A stretch of 64,000 bases of DNA from Alphaproteobacteria bacterium. Lineage in GTDB: Bacteria; Pseudomonadota; Alphaproteobacteria; Rhodobacterales; Rhodobacteraceae. The stretch lies in the NCBI GenBank assembly GCA_030429495.1, contig JAUIFH010000001.1, forward strand, positions 578,770-642,769, given 5' to 3'. Numbering within the stretch: position 1 is the first letter of the stretch; the number at the start of each line of letters is the position of its first letter. The notes beneath the pieces are model-generated. The model made no database searches. It saw only the letters and a list, made by a program, of their open reading frames with translations, and was not told where the DNA came from. The translations under genes were made by a program, and so were the position numbers. Shown here piece by piece: positions 26,065-34,749 of this stretch.

Positions 26065-26122
26065 GTGAATTTCATCATTGGCGGACAGAAGTCACTTAGA
26101 CGAAGCCGCGCGAAAGCGCCAG

Positions 26123-26151
26123 TTGCCGTGACCACGGTTTTCCGCCATAGA
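26123..26151 (+). promoter_or_regulatory. Candidate sigma-70 promoter of pyk
   Basis: TTGCCG and CATAGA are 17 bp apart, with the -10 ending about 38 bp upstream of the pyk ATG. The same TTGCC(A/G)-N17 pattern occurs before rpmI and before tRNA-Pro in this window. Confidence 0.45.
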
Positions 26152-26189
26152 GGGGCGGCTTTTCATGGTAGCGCAATCAGGATGGGGAC

Positions 26190-27644
26190 ATGGCCGGAAT
26201 ACGACGCCTAAGGAACGTTAAGATCGTGGCCACGCTCGGCCCTTCGTCAAGCGACTACGATACCATCCGGGCGCTGTTCGACGCCGGGGCAGATGTCTTC
26301 CGCCTGAACATGAGCCATGGCACCCACGAAGAGCAGGCGAAGCGCCATGCGATCATCCGCAAGGTGGAGGAGGATACCGGGCGGCCGATCGCGATCCTTG
26401 CCGACCTTCAGGGCCCGAAGCTGAGGACCGGGGTTTTCGCCAAAGGCTCCGAGGAACTGGAGGCGGGACAGAAGTTCCGCTTCGACCTCGATCCGGCGGA
26501 AGGTGACGCGACCCGGGTCTGCCTGCCTCATAAGGAAATCTTCGCGGCGCTCGAACCCGGCTCCGCGCTTCTTGTGAATGACGGCAAGATCCGCCTGAAG
26601 GTCGAGGATTGCGGCGCGGGCCATGCGAATTGCGTGGTGACGACCGGCGGCACGATTTCCAACCGCAAGGGCGTGAACGTGCCGGACGTGGTGCTGCCGC
26701 TTGCCGCCTTGTCGGACAAGGACCGGGCCGATCTGGAATTCGCTTGCGAGCTTGGCGTCGACTGGCTGGCGCTGTCCTTCGTGCAGCGGCCCGAGGACGT
26801 GACCGAGGCGCGCGAGCTTGCCAAGGGGCGGGCGGCGATCCTGTCGAAGATCGAGAAGCCGGCGGCGGTGAAGGCCTATGCGGCGATCCTCGCCGCCTCC
26901 GACGGGATCATGGTGGCGCGCGGCGACCTCGGCGTCGAACTGCCCGTCCACTCGGTGCCGCCGATCCAGAAGCAACTGGTGCGCGGCGCCCGCGCAGCGG
27001 CGAAACCGGTGATCGTTGCCACCCAGATGCTGGAATCGATGATCGAAAGCCCGATGCCCACGCGGGCCGAGGTCTCCGACGTCGCAACCGCGATCTATGA
27101 GGGCGCCGACGCCGTCATGCTTTCGGCCGAAAGTGCTGCCGGTGACTATCCGGTCGAGGCGGTCGCGACGATGGACAGCGTCGCGAAATCGGTCGAGGCC
27201 GATCCGACCTACCGCGAGGTGATCGAAGCGTCGCGCCGCGTCAGCCGCACCACCATCGCCGACGGTATCGTCGCGGCCTCGCGCGAGATCGCCGAGGCGA
27301 CGGATATCCACGCGATCTGCTGCTTTACCCAGTCGGGCACCACGGCAAGTCTGGTTGCCCGCGAACGGCCGAGTGTGCCGATCATCGCGCTGACGCCGAT
27401 CCCGGCGACCTTGCGCCGGCTCTGTCTGACCTGGGGGGTGCATTGTGTCCTGACCGACTCGATCGAGCGGTTCAAGATGGCTGTCGTGTCGGCCGCCCGC
27501 GCGGCGCGCGAATACGGCTTCGCGACCGAGACTGACCAGATCGTCGTCACTGCGGGCGTCCCGTTCAACGTCAAGGGCACGACGAACATCCTGCGGGTCG
27601 CACCCTGCGACGAAAGGTTGATTTTCCGGACCGATCCCGAATAA
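26190..27644 (+). CDS. pyk: Pyruvate kinase
   Basis: A 484-residue glycolytic enzyme converting phosphoenolpyruvate and ADP to pyruvate and ATP. The start RNVKIVATLGPSSSDYDT, the catalytic lysine segment AILSKIEKPAAV, the metal-binding MVARGDLGVELP and ATQMLESMI are all present, followed by the C-terminal regulatory domain. Length is normal. It is divergent from the formylglutamate hydrolase and followed by a small membrane protein gene. Confidence 0.97.
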   Translation: MAGIRRLRNVKIVATLGPSSSDYDTIRALFDAGADVFRLNMSHGTHEEQAKRHAIIRKVEEDTGRPIAILADLQGPKLRTGVFAKGSEELEAGQKFRFDLDPAEGDATRVCLPHKEIFAALEPGSALLVNDGKIRLKVEDCGAGHANCVVTTGGTISNRKGVNVPDVVLPLAALSDKDRADLEFACELGVDWLALSFVQRPEDVTEARELAKGRAAILSKIEKPAAVKAYAAILAASDGIMVARGDLGVELPVHSVPPIQKQLVRGARAAAKPVIVATQMLESMIESPMPTRAEVSDVATAIYEGADAVMLSAESAAGDYPVEAVATMDSVAKSVEADPTYREVIEASRRVSRTTIADGIVAASREIAEATDIHAICCFTQSGTTASLVARERPSVPIIALTPIPATLRRLCLTWGVHCVLTDSIERFKMAVVSAARAAREYGFATETDQIVVTAGVPFNVKGTTNILRVAPCDERLIFRTDPE

Positions 27645-27680
27645 TCGACCCGGTAGCGTGCAGACCGGAGGTTCGGGCAG

Positions 27681-27905
27681 TTGGACAGCGATGGGCTTCT
27701 TGTCTTCGGCATCTTCCTCGCGCTCCTCTCGGTCCCGATGCTGATCTCCGCCTTCTCCTCTGACCGGTCGATCCGCGGCGCGTCCGCTTTCGCGGTCGTC
27801 GGCGGCATCCTGATCGTGATGGCCTACGCGACCAAGCCCGACAGCTACCGCCCCGACGATATCCCGCGCGTGATCGTCTCGGTCCTTGCCCGGATCGTGA
27901 ACTGA
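27681..27905 (+). CDS. Small membrane protein of unknown function (74 aa)
   Basis: A 74-residue protein with two hydrophobic segments (about 6-24 and 36-50) joined by a polar turn, and a charged tail containing DDIPRVIVSVLARIV. It starts at TTG, 10 nt after a GGAGG site; no in-frame ATG is available. It lies 36 nt downstream of pyk and is probably read with it. No family was recognised. Confidence 0.6.
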   Translation: MDSDGLLVFGIFLALLSVPMLISAFSSDRSIRGASAFAVVGGILIVMAYATKPDSYRPDDIPRVIVSVLARIVN

Positions 27906-27918
27906 CGGCGCGCTGCCC

Positions 27919-27947
27919 TTGCCAAACCCGCCCCGTCCGTCTATAGG
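27919..27947 (+). promoter_or_regulatory. Candidate sigma-70 promoter of rpmI-rplT
   Basis: TTGCCA and TATAGG are separated by exactly 17 bp, about 80 bp upstream of the rpmI start. This is one of the best promoter matches in the window and leaves a leader of about 70 nt, in which I see no clear attenuator. Confidence 0.6.
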
Positions 27948-28025
27948 GCGCCTCTCGAATACCCCGCGCTTCCGGCCAAGTGGCATTGCCGAGTCGCGCG
28001 TTCACTCTGAAAACAGGAGATGAAA

Positions 28026-28226
28026 ATGCCCAAGATGAAGACCAAATCGGCCGCCAAGAAGCGGTTCAAGATGACGGCCTCGGGCCGCGTCAAGGCTGGT
28101 GTCGCCGGCAAGCGTCACGGCATGATCAAACGCTCGACGGACTTCATCCGCAAAGCCACCGGCACCATGCTGCTGAGCGATGCGGACACGAAGATCGTCA
28201 AGAAATACATGCCGTATAACCGCTGA
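28026..28226 (+). CDS. rpmI: 50S ribosomal protein L35
   Basis: A 66-residue, very basic ribosomal protein. The start [15 protein letters not shown] and the end MPYNR are family landmarks. The ATG at 28026 is preferred to 28020 because the AGGAG site at about 28015-28019 is then well spaced. rplT follows after 12 nt. infC, often upstream of this pair, is not in this position. Confidence 0.96.
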   Translation: MPKMKTKSAAKKRFKMTASGRVKAGVAGKRHGMIKRSTDFIRKATGTMLLSDADTKIVKKYMPYNR

Positions 28227-28238
28227 GGAGACTGACAC

Positions 28239-28601
28239 ATGGCTCGCGTTAAATCCGGCGTCGTCACCCACGCCCGTCACCGCAAGGTCATCAAGAAGGC
28301 GAAAGGCTACTACGCCGCGCGTTCGACCAACTTCCGCACCGCCACGCAGGCGGTGGACAAGGCGCAGCAATACGCCACCCGCGACCGCAAGGCCCGCAAG
28401 CGCAACTTCCGCGCCCTGTGGATCCAGCGGATCAACGCGGCTGTGCGTGCGGTTGACGCCGACATGACCTATTCGCGCTTCATCAACGCGCTCGGCCTTG
28501 CCGGGGTCGAGGTGGACCGCAAGGTTCTCGCCGATCTCGCCGTGCATGAGCCGGCGGCGTTTGGGGCCATCGTCGAAAAGGCGAAGGCCGCGCTCGCGTA
28601 A
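28239..28601 (+). CDS. rplT: 50S ribosomal protein L20
   Basis: A 120-residue basic protein that binds 23S rRNA early in assembly. The start [28 protein letters not shown] and [11 protein letters not shown] are typical. It is the second gene of rpmI-rplT and is followed by a strong intrinsic terminator at 28629-28668, which separates it from pheS. Confidence 0.97.
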   Translation: MARVKSGVVTHARHRKVIKKAKGYYAARSTNFRTATQAVDKAQQYATRDRKARKRNFRALWIQRINAAVRAVDADMTYSRFINALGLAGVEVDRKVLADLAVHEPAAFGAIVEKAKAALA

Positions 28602-28628
28602 CTCCTCTTCACCGAGGGACAGTTGAAA

Positions 28629-28668
28629 CCCCGCGAGTGGCCGTGAAAGGCCTCCGCGGGGTTTTTCT
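28629..28668 (+). terminator. Intrinsic terminator after rplT
   Basis: CCCCGC...GGCC and GGCC...GCGGGG form an interrupted G/C stem with a GTGAAA loop, followed by GTTTTTCTTT. It ends the rpmI-rplT transcript; partial readthrough into pheS would be possible. Confidence 0.85.
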
Positions 28669-28730
28669 TTGGGCAGCTTGAATTCGGGCCGCCCTGTGAT
28701 AGCAGAAGGCCGGTGATGCCGGAGGGACCG

Positions 28731-29813
28731 ATGGACGGATTGGACGCGCTGAAGGGCAAGTATCTGGAAGGGATTTCCGGGGCGGGGGATGAGGCCGCGC
28801 TGGAGGAGCTTCGCGTGGCGGCCCTTGGCAAGAAGGGCGAGATTTCGCTGAAGATGCGTGAGCTTGGCCAGATGGACCCCGCCGTGCGGCAGGCCGCCGG
28901 TCAGGCACTGAACCTGTTGAAGGATGAGATTGACGCCGCCTTGCGCGCCAAGAAATCCGCGCTGGCCGATGCCGCCCTCGATGAGCGGCTGAAATCGGAA
29001 TGGCTCGACGTCACCCTGCCGGGCCGTCCCCGCCGTCAGGGCACGATCCACCCCGTCAGCCAGGTGACCGAGGAAGTCACCGCGATCTTTGCCGATATGG
29101 GCTTTGCCGTCGCCGAAGGCCCCCAGATTGAGTCCGACTGGTACAATTTCGACGCGCTCAACATCGCGCCCGAACACCCTGCCCGGCAGGAGCATGACAC
29201 CTTCTTCATGCACCGCGATCCGGGCGATAACCGCCCGCCACACGTGCTGCGCACCCATACCTCGCCGGTCCAGATCCGCGCGATGCAGACCCTCGGCGCG
29301 CCGATCCGCGTCATCGCGCCGGGCCGCGTCTACCGTATGGACATGGACCAGACCCACGCGCCGATGTTCCACCAGATCGAGGGGCTGGCGATTGACCGCG
29401 ACATCTCCATGGCCAACCTCAAATGGGTGCTGGAAGAGTTCTGCCGCGCCTTTTTCGAGGTCGACGATGTCGAACTGCGCTTCCGCGCCTCGCATTTCCC
29501 CTTCACCGAACCTTCGGCCGAGGTTGATATCCGCTGTTCCTGGGACAAGGGCCAGTTGAAGATCGGCGAGGGCGACGGCTGGATGGAAATCCTCGGCTCC
29601 GGCATGGTTCACCCGCATGTGCTGCGCTCAGCCGGCGTCGATCCCGACGAATGGCAGGGCTTTGCGTTCGGGATGGGGATCGACCGGCTGGCGATGCTGA
29701 AATACGGCATCCCGGATTTGCGGGCGTTCTTCGAGAGCGACCTTCGCTGGCTGAGGCACTACGGCTTCGCGAGCCTCGACATGCCGACGGTGGCCGGGGG
29801 GTTGAGTAGGTAA
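28731..29813 (+). CDS. pheS: Phenylalanyl-tRNA synthetase subunit alpha
   Basis: A 360-residue catalytic subunit that charges tRNA-Phe as an (alpha-beta)2 enzyme. Class II motif 2 ([20 protein letters not shown]) and motif 3 ([18 protein letters not shown]) are clear, and an N-terminal coiled-coil domain contains GKKGEIS. The ATG at 28731 follows GGAGGG; the GTG at 28713 was rejected. Unusually, pheT does not follow directly: the TAA overlaps the start of a HIRAN-domain gene. Confidence 0.97.
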   Translation: MDGLDALKGKYLEGISGAGDEAALEELRVAALGKKGEISLKMRELGQMDPAVRQAAGQALNLLKDEIDAALRAKKSALADAALDERLKSEWLDVTLPGRPRRQGTIHPVSQVTEEVTAIFADMGFAVAEGPQIESDWYNFDALNIAPEHPARQEHDTFFMHRDPGDNRPPHVLRTHTSPVQIRAMQTLGAPIRVIAPGRVYRMDMDQTHAPMFHQIEGLAIDRDISMANLKWVLEEFCRAFFEVDDVELRFRASHFPFTEPSAEVDIRCSWDKGQLKIGEGDGWMEILGSGMVHPHVLRSAGVDPDEWQGFAFGMGIDRLAMLKYGIPDLRAFFESDLRWLRHYGFASLDMPTVAGGLSR

Positions 29814-30199
29814 TGTTCGGGTGGCTCAAAGGGGCATCAAAGAATGATCCGCTCTATCTTGAAGGTGAGGGAGACTTCAGTTTCGAGATAGTCGGAGAGT
29901 CATATTATCAAGATGTGCTCGGCAGTATTGCCGGACCAAAAACCGAAGACTCCAAAGAGGTCTTCTGCGAGGCACTCTTGGTATGCGAACCTGATAATCC
30001 TCACGACAGCAACGCAGTAGCTGTGCTCATTTCCAACAAAAAGGTGGGCCACCTATCGCGGATTGACGCCCTGGCATTTCACAAGTCGATGGCGAAGCGA
30101 TTTAAGGACGTACCGCTGGTAAAAGTGGACGCGGTAATTGTCGGTGGTTGGCTGCGAGATGATAGCGAGGGGTCGTTTGGCGTGAAGCTGGACCTCTAA
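29813..30199 (+). CDS. HIRAN-domain protein inserted between pheS and pheT
   Basis: A 128-residue protein. About residues 23-125 fit a HIRAN domain: FSFEIVGESYYQDVLGSIAG, then EPDNPHDSNAVAVLISNKKVGHLSR. HIRAN domains bind damaged or single-stranded DNA ends in helicases; stand-alone bacterial copies are not understood. The ATG overlaps the pheS stop (TAATG). Its bases are visibly AT-richer than its neighbours and it uses codons such as TCA TAT TAT and ATA that are rare around it, which suggests transfer from elsewhere. It must be transcribed within the pheST operon. Confidence 0.75.
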   Translation: MFGWLKGASKNDPLYLEGEGDFSFEIVGESYYQDVLGSIAGPKTEDSKEVFCEALLVCEPDNPHDSNAVAVLISNKKVGHLSRIDALAFHKSMAKRFKDVPLVKVDAVIVGGWLRDDSEGSFGVKLDL

Positions 30200-30205
30200 C
30201 AAGCC

Positions 30206-30261
30206 GTAGGGCGGGGTTCACCCCGCCGCGCGCCGGAATGGCGGGGTGAACCCCGCCCTAC
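30206..30261. repeat. 22-bp perfect inverted repeat (REP/MITE-like) before pheT
   Basis: Two perfect 22-bp arms (30206-30227 and 30240-30261) flank a 12-bp spacer. Each arm contains GGCGGGGT and ACCCCGCC around two bases, so each can also fold alone. Its core GGGCGGGGTTCACCCCGCC reads like mobile REP-type elements. It ends 15 bp before the pheT ATG, so as RNA it would form a strong hairpin just upstream of the ribosome site. Confidence 0.8.
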
Positions 30262-30276
30262 ACATGGGACGATACG

Positions 30277-32685
30277 ATGAAATTCACCCTCTCCTGGCTG
30301 AAAGACCATCTCGAGACCGAGGCCACGCTCGACGAGATCCTCTATGCGCTGACCGATCTTGGCCTTGAGGTCGAAGCGGTCGAGGACCGCGCGGCGCGGC
30401 TCTCTGCCTTCACGCTCGCCAAGGTGCTTCATGCCGAACAGCATCCCGATGCCGACAAGCTGCGGGTTTGCCGGGTCATGACCGATGAGGGCGAAAAGCA
30501 GATCGTCTGCGGTGCCCCGAACGCGCGGGAAGGGATCACGGTCGTTCTTTGCAAGCCCGGCGACTATGTGCCGGGGATCGACGTAACGCTGGGTGTGGGC
30601 AAGATCCGGGGCGTCGAGAGCCATGGAATGATGGCCTCCGAACGCGAGCTTGAGCTTTCCGATGAACATGACGGCATAATCGAACTGCCCTCGGGCGAGG
30701 TTGGTGAGCGGTTCGTGGACTGGCTGGCGCAGAACCGCCCCGGCGCGGTCGATCCGATGATCTACATCAAGATCACCCCCAACCGCCCCGATGCGCTTGG
30801 CGTGCGGGGCCTTGCGCGCGATCTGGCGGCGCGGGGCCTCGGGACTCTCAAGCCGCTCGACATCCAGCCGGTCAAGGGCGAGTTCGACAGCCCGATCAGC
30901 GTGACGCTGGCCGACGACGTGAAGGACAAGGCCTGCCCGCATTTTGTCGGCCGCTATATCCGCGGCGCGAAGAACGGGCCATCGCCCCTGTGGTTGCAGG
31001 AACGGCTGAAGGCCATCGGGTTGCGTCCGATCTCGGCGCTCGTCGATATCACCAATCTTTTCACTTTCGACCTGAACCGCCCCCTGCACGTCTTCGACGC
31101 CGACAAGGTTCACGGGTCGATCACCGTCCGGCAGGCGCGCGAGGGCGAGAGCCTTCTGGCGCTTGACGGCAAGACCTACGACCTCGGCCCCGGCATCACG
31201 GTCATCGCCGACGATCAGGCGCCCGAAGGTCTCGGCGGCGTCATGGGCGGCGAAGTGTCGGGCGTGTCCGAAGACACGGTCAACGTATTCGTCGAGGCCG
31301 CCTATTTCGACCCGATCATCACGGCGACGACGGGCCGGCGGCTCAAGATCAACTCCGACGCCCGCTACCGCTTTGAACGTGGCATCGACCCGGCCTTCAC
31401 CCGGGACGGGATGGAACTGGCGACGAAGGTCATTCTCGACCTTTGCGGCGGTGAGCCTTCGGCGATCGTCGAGGCGGGCGCGCCGGTGGATACGACCCGC
31501 ACCTATCGCTACGACGCCAAGAAGGTGGTCAGCCTCGTCGGCATGAACATCGCCGAGGGCGACCAGCGGGCGACGCTTGAGGCCCTTGGTTTCACGCTGA
31601 AAGGCGACATGGCGACCCCGCCGTCCTGGCGGCCCGACATTCTGGGCGAGGCCGATCTGGTCGAGGAAGTGGCGCGGATCGCGTCGCTGACGAAGCTGGA
31701 AGGCAAGCCGATGCGGCGGACCAAGCCCGGTGTGCCGAAGCCGATCCTGACGCCGATGCAGGTCCGCGAAAAGGCCGCGCGGCGGACGTTGGCGGCGCTG
31801 GGCTACAACGAATGTGTGACCTATTCGTTCATCGACGGCCCCTCAGCCGCGATGTTCGGTGGTGGCGACGAGGCGACGCGGCTGGAAAACCCGATCTCGT
31901 CGGAAATGACCCATATGCGCCCCGACCTGCTGCCGGGCCTGTTGCAAGCCGCCGCCCGCAATCAGGCGCGCGGCTTCATGGACCTCGCGCTCTTCGAGGT
32001 CGGTCCCGCCTTCCATGGCGGTGAGCCCGGCGAACAGGCGCTGATGGCGACCGGCCTTCTGGTCGGCGCAACCGCGCCGCGTGACCCCTATGGTTCGCGC
32101 CGCATGGCCGATCTTTATGACGCCAAGGCCGATGCCGAGGCGGTGCTGGCCGCTTTGGGTGCCCCCCAGAAGGTGCAGATCAGCCGCAAGGCGGACGCGT
32201 GGTGGCATCCGGGCCGCTCGGGCGTGATGGGGCTGGGGCCGAACGTCATCGCGACCTTCGGCGAGGTGCATCCGAAGGTGTTGAAGGCGATGGATGTGAA
32301 GGGGCCTGCGGTTGCCTTCACGATCCGGGTGGAGGCGGTGCCCTTCCCGAAATCGAAGACCACGACCCGTGCGGCCCTCGGCCGGTCGGACCTGCAGGCG
32401 GTCGAACGTGATTTCGCCTTTGTCGTCGACAAGGGGGTAGAGGCGCTGGCGCTCGTGAACGCCGCGCAGGGCGCCGACAAGGCGCTGATCGAAAGCGTTG
32501 CGGTGTTCGACCAGTTCACGGGCGAGAAAGCCGAGGCGCAGATGGGCGCGGGCAAGAAGTCGCTCGCCGTCTCCGTCCGCCTGCAACCGCGCGACAAGAC
32601 CCTGACCGACGAGGAGATCGAGGCGGTCAGCGCCAAGATCGTCGAGAAGGTGGCGAAGGCGACGGGCGGTGTGCTGCGCGGCTGA
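30277..32685 (+). CDS. pheT: Phenylalanyl-tRNA synthetase subunit beta
   Basis: An 802-residue beta subunit, the full bacterial length. In order: a tRNA-binding (EMAP-like) domain around residues 40-150 (HPDADKLRVCRV), the B3/B4 editing domain near 215-385, B5 near 405-475, the class II-like core, and a C-terminal ferredoxin-like anticodon-binding domain ending RLQPRDKTLTDEEIEAV. The hairpin upstream and the HIRAN gene between pheS and pheT may change its expression relative to pheS. Confidence 0.96.
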   Translation: MKFTLSWLKDHLETEATLDEILYALTDLGLEVEAVEDRAARLSAFTLAKVLHAEQHPDADKLRVCRVMTDEGEKQIVCGAPNAREGITVVLCKPGDYVPGIDVTLGVGKIRGVESHGMMASERELELSDEHDGIIELPSGEVGERFVDWLAQNRPGAVDPMIYIKITPNRPDALGVRGLARDLAARGLGTLKPLDIQPVKGEFDSPISVTLADDVKDKACPHFVGRYIRGAKNGPSPLWLQERLKAIGLRPISALVDITNLFTFDLNRPLHVFDADKVHGSITVRQAREGESLLALDGKTYDLGPGITVIADDQAPEGLGGVMGGEVSGVSEDTVNVFVEAAYFDPIITATTGRRLKINSDARYRFERGIDPAFTRDGMELATKVILDLCGGEPSAIVEAGAPVDTTRTYRYDAKKVVSLVGMNIAEGDQRATLEALGFTLKGDMATPPSWRPDILGEADLVEEVARIASLTKLEGKPMRRTKPGVPKPILTPMQVREKAARRTLAALGYNECVTYSFIDGPSAAMFGGGDEATRLENPISSEMTHMRPDLLPGLLQAAARNQARGFMDLALFEVGPAFHGGEPGEQALMATGLLVGATAPRDPYGSRRMADLYDAKADAEAVLAALGAPQKVQISRKADAWWHPGRSGVMGLGPNVIATFGEVHPKVLKAMDVKGPAVAFTIRVEAVPFPKSKTTTRAALGRSDLQAVERDFAFVVDKGVEALALVNAAQGADKALIESVAVFDQFTGEKAEAQMGAGKKSLAVSVRLQPRDKTLTDEEIEAVSAKIVEKVAKATGGVLRG

Positions 32686-32688
32686 GGG

Positions 32689-33150
32689 GTGGATGCGATC
32701 TGGACCATACGCCGCGCGACGCCGGGCGACGCGCAGGGGCTGACGGCCTGCATCGCCGCCGCGTACGAGCCGATCCTGCGGCGCGGCATCCGCGTGCCGC
32801 CCGTGACCGAGGGCGTTGACGCCGATATCGCCGAGAACCTCGTCTGGGTCGCGGAGGCGGCCGGGCGGATCGTCGGCGGCATCGTCATGTCGCTGCACGA
32901 CGACCACGGACATGTCGCGAACCTCGCCGTCGATCCGGCGCTGCACCGAAGCGGTATCGGGCGGTCTCTGATCGCCACGGCGGAAGCGTGCATTATCCGC
33001 CGTGGATTGCCGGAACTGCAACTGGCGACCCATGCGGAACTGCCCGAGAATGTCGCGCTGTACGAACGGCTCGGCTGGTCGGTGACCGGGGGGCGGGCGG
33101 ATTGCGTCTTCATGCGCAAGTCGCTGCTGAAGGAGGATATCGAGGGATGA
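32689..33150 (+). CDS. GNAT-family N-acetyltransferase
   Basis: A 153-residue acetyltransferase. The acetyl-CoA binding motif is VDPALHRSGIGRSLI, preceded by the GHVANLAV beta strand, and the family end ALYERLGW is present. It starts with GTG 3 nt after the pheT stop and its own stop overlaps ytoQ, so it is read with pheT. The substrate is unknown. Confidence 0.85.
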   Translation: MDAIWTIRRATPGDAQGLTACIAAAYEPILRRGIRVPPVTEGVDADIAENLVWVAEAAGRIVGGIVMSLHDDHGHVANLAVDPALHRSGIGRSLIATAEACIIRRGLPELQLATHAELPENVALYERLGWSVTGGRADCVFMRKSLLKEDIEG

Positions 33151-33593
33151 AAGTCTATCTGTCAGGCGAAATTCACACGGACTGGCGCGACCGGATCGTC
33201 GCCGGAGCCGAGGGGCTTGGCATCATATTCGCGTCGCCCGTGACCGACCACGCGGCGTCTGACGATTGCGGAGTCGCGATCCTCGGGGCGGAGGAAAACA
33301 AGGTCTGGCACGACCACAAGGGCGCAAAGCTGAACGCGATCCGCACCCGGATGGGGATCGAGGAGGCCGATGTCGTCGTCGTACGGTTCGGCGACAAGTA
33401 CAAGCAGTGGAACGCCGCCTTCGACGCGGGTTATGCCGCTGCGCTGGGCAAGGCGCTGATCGTGCTGCACGGGCCGGAACATGCCCACGCGCTGAAGGAG
33501 GTGGACGCCGCCGCACTTGCCGTGGCAGATGAGCCCGGGCAGGTCGTCGACATCCTGCGCTACGTCCTGACAGGGTCCCTTCCCGGCCGGTGA
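33147..33593 (+). CDS. ytoQ: YtoQ family protein
   Basis: A 148-residue cytosolic protein of the YtoQ family. The start MKVYLSGEIHTDWRD, the middle FASPVTDHAASDDCG, and FGDKYKQWNAAFDAGYAAALGK are characteristic. The fold is related to nucleoside 2-deoxyribosyltransferase-like proteins, but no activity is established. The ATG overlaps the GNAT stop, following an AGGAGGA-type site. Confidence 0.85.
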   Translation: MKVYLSGEIHTDWRDRIVAGAEGLGIIFASPVTDHAASDDCGVAILGAEENKVWHDHKGAKLNAIRTRMGIEEADVVVVRFGDKYKQWNAAFDAGYAAALGKALIVLHGPEHAHALKEVDAAALAVADEPGQVVDILRYVLTGSLPGR

Positions 33594-33746
33594 GCGGGCG
33601 GACTGTGCGCAAGGATCAACGGTTCCAAACCGAGTGTTTTTCCCCCTGTTTCAAGACGTAGAAATCGCGCAAATGCGTGTTACAGTCCGGCCGTTGTTGC
33701 AGATGACGAAACGCGCAACTGCCAGTAACTTGCAGTGGGGACAGAC

Positions 33747-34139
33747 ATGTTGAAAGAGTTCAAGGATTTCATCGCCAAGGGCAATGTCATGGACATGGCC
33801 GTTGGTATCATCATCGGTGCGGCGTTCACCGCGATCGTGACGTCGCTTGTCGACGATCTGATCAACCCGATCATCAGCCTGGTGACGGGCGGGATCGACT
33901 TCTCCGGCCTCAAGGTTGCACTGGGTGACGGGGCGGATGCCGCGTCGTTCAACTACGGCAGCTTCATCACCGCCGTGATCAACTTCCTGATCATTGCCTG
34001 GGTGGTGTTCATGCTGGTGAAGATGGTGAACCGGGTGAAGGGAGCGAGCATCAAGGAGAAAGAGGAAGCGCCTGCGCCCGCCGGGCCGAGCGAAATCGAC
34101 CTTCTTACCGAGATCCGCGACGCGCTTGCGAAGAAGTAA
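33747..34139 (+). CDS. mscL: Large-conductance mechanosensitive channel
   Basis: A 130-residue inner-membrane channel that opens under hypo-osmotic stress. It has the start [20 protein letters not shown], helix 1 with the glycine-rich pore line (about 15-40), helix 2 (about 70-92) and a charged C-terminal bundle ([13 protein letters not shown]). The ATG at 33747 fits the family; GTG at 33735 does not. It is monocistronic with its own terminator. Confidence 0.95.
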   Translation: MLKEFKDFIAKGNVMDMAVGIIIGAAFTAIVTSLVDDLINPIISLVTGGIDFSGLKVALGDGADAASFNYGSFITAVINFLIIAWVVFMLVKMVNRVKGASIKEKEEAPAPAGPSEIDLLTEIRDALAKK

Positions 34140-34161
34140 GTCTTTCAGATCGCTGGACCGG

Positions 34162-34190
34162 AAAAGCCCGCCGAACCGGCGGGCTTTTCG
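34162..34190 (+). terminator. Intrinsic terminator after mscL
   Basis: AAAAGCCCGCCG and CGGCGGGCTTTT are perfect 12-bp arms around AAC. The A and T tracts make it usable from both strands. Confidence 0.88.
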
Positions 34191-34347
34191 CATTTGACAG
34201 CGGGTAATCCTGCGGCGACCGCCGGTTGTCCTGCGCATGATCCGCGACTCCGGCGGCACTCCTCGTCCATGCGTCCTTGTGGTTCCCCCGTGCGGCAGGC
34301 CTGAAGCCGTGGGCGTGTATGGGACCGAGGTCTGATCGGGTGGGGCC

Positions 34348-34404
34348 ATGGTCCGTGGACCATCGGTTCGGTCTGTGCCGAAATCAGCGCGACCACGGTC
34401 CGTG
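34348..34404. promoter_or_regulatory. Pair of GGTCCGTG-containing inverted repeats, possible operator
   Basis: The 273 bp between the mscL terminator and the next small gene hold no gene that I can support. ATGGTCC-GT-GGACCAT (34348-34363) is a perfect 7-bp inverted repeat. A related CACG-GTC-CGTG follows at about 34394-34404, sharing the octamer GGTCCGTG. They lie 60-115 bp before the small secreted protein gene, where a regulator could bind. Confidence 0.35.
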
Positions 34405-34462
34405 TGCGGGCCGGGATACGGGGCGTACCCTGTTTTCGTTCACATCAGCAGGGAGTTGAACG

Positions 34463-34669
34463 ATGCAGAAGATCACCACACTTGCCCTCTCGGCCGCACT
34501 CGTCCTTACCTCCGTCGCGCCGACCTTTGCGGCGAGCAAGGACCTGTCGGGCCTTTACGTCAACGATCAGCAGACAACGATGGACAAGCGCCGCAAGCCG
34601 CGCGTTCCGGGCGGATCGGGCTGCGACGACCCCCACGACATCATCGAGCATCCGGAGTGCCGGGGCTGA
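34463..34669 (+). CDS. Small secreted protein of unknown function (68 aa)
   Basis: A 68-residue precursor with a good signal peptide (cleavage near APTFA, about residue 23). The mature protein is about 45 residues, basic in the middle (MDKRRKPRVPGG) with two cysteines near the end (GCDDPHDIIEHPECRG) that could form a disulfide. The ATG follows an AGGGAG site and a strong terminator follows the gene, so this is a genuine expressed unit. No family recognised. Confidence 0.7.
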   Translation: MQKITTLALSAALVLTSVAPTFAASKDLSGLYVNDQQTTMDKRRKPRVPGGSGCDDPHDIIEHPECRG

Positions 34670-34692
34670 CCGGACACGACGACGACCGAAAA

Positions 34693-34719
34693 AAAAGGGC
34701 CAGCGGTGCTGGCCCTTTT
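34693..34719. terminator. Bidirectional terminator between the small secreted protein gene and ald
   Basis: AAAAGGGCCAGC and GCTGGCCCTTTT form perfect 12-bp arms around GGT, with A-tract and T-tract on the two sides. It suits both converging genes. Confidence 0.88.
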
Positions 34720-34749
34720 CATTTGTTTGCAAAGCCCGGCCGCGGGATA

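Noticed and set aside
26247..27986. A 579-residue minus-strand frame opposite pyk
   Set aside because: It is antisense to an unmistakable pyruvate kinase and is rich in D, R, G and H without structure.
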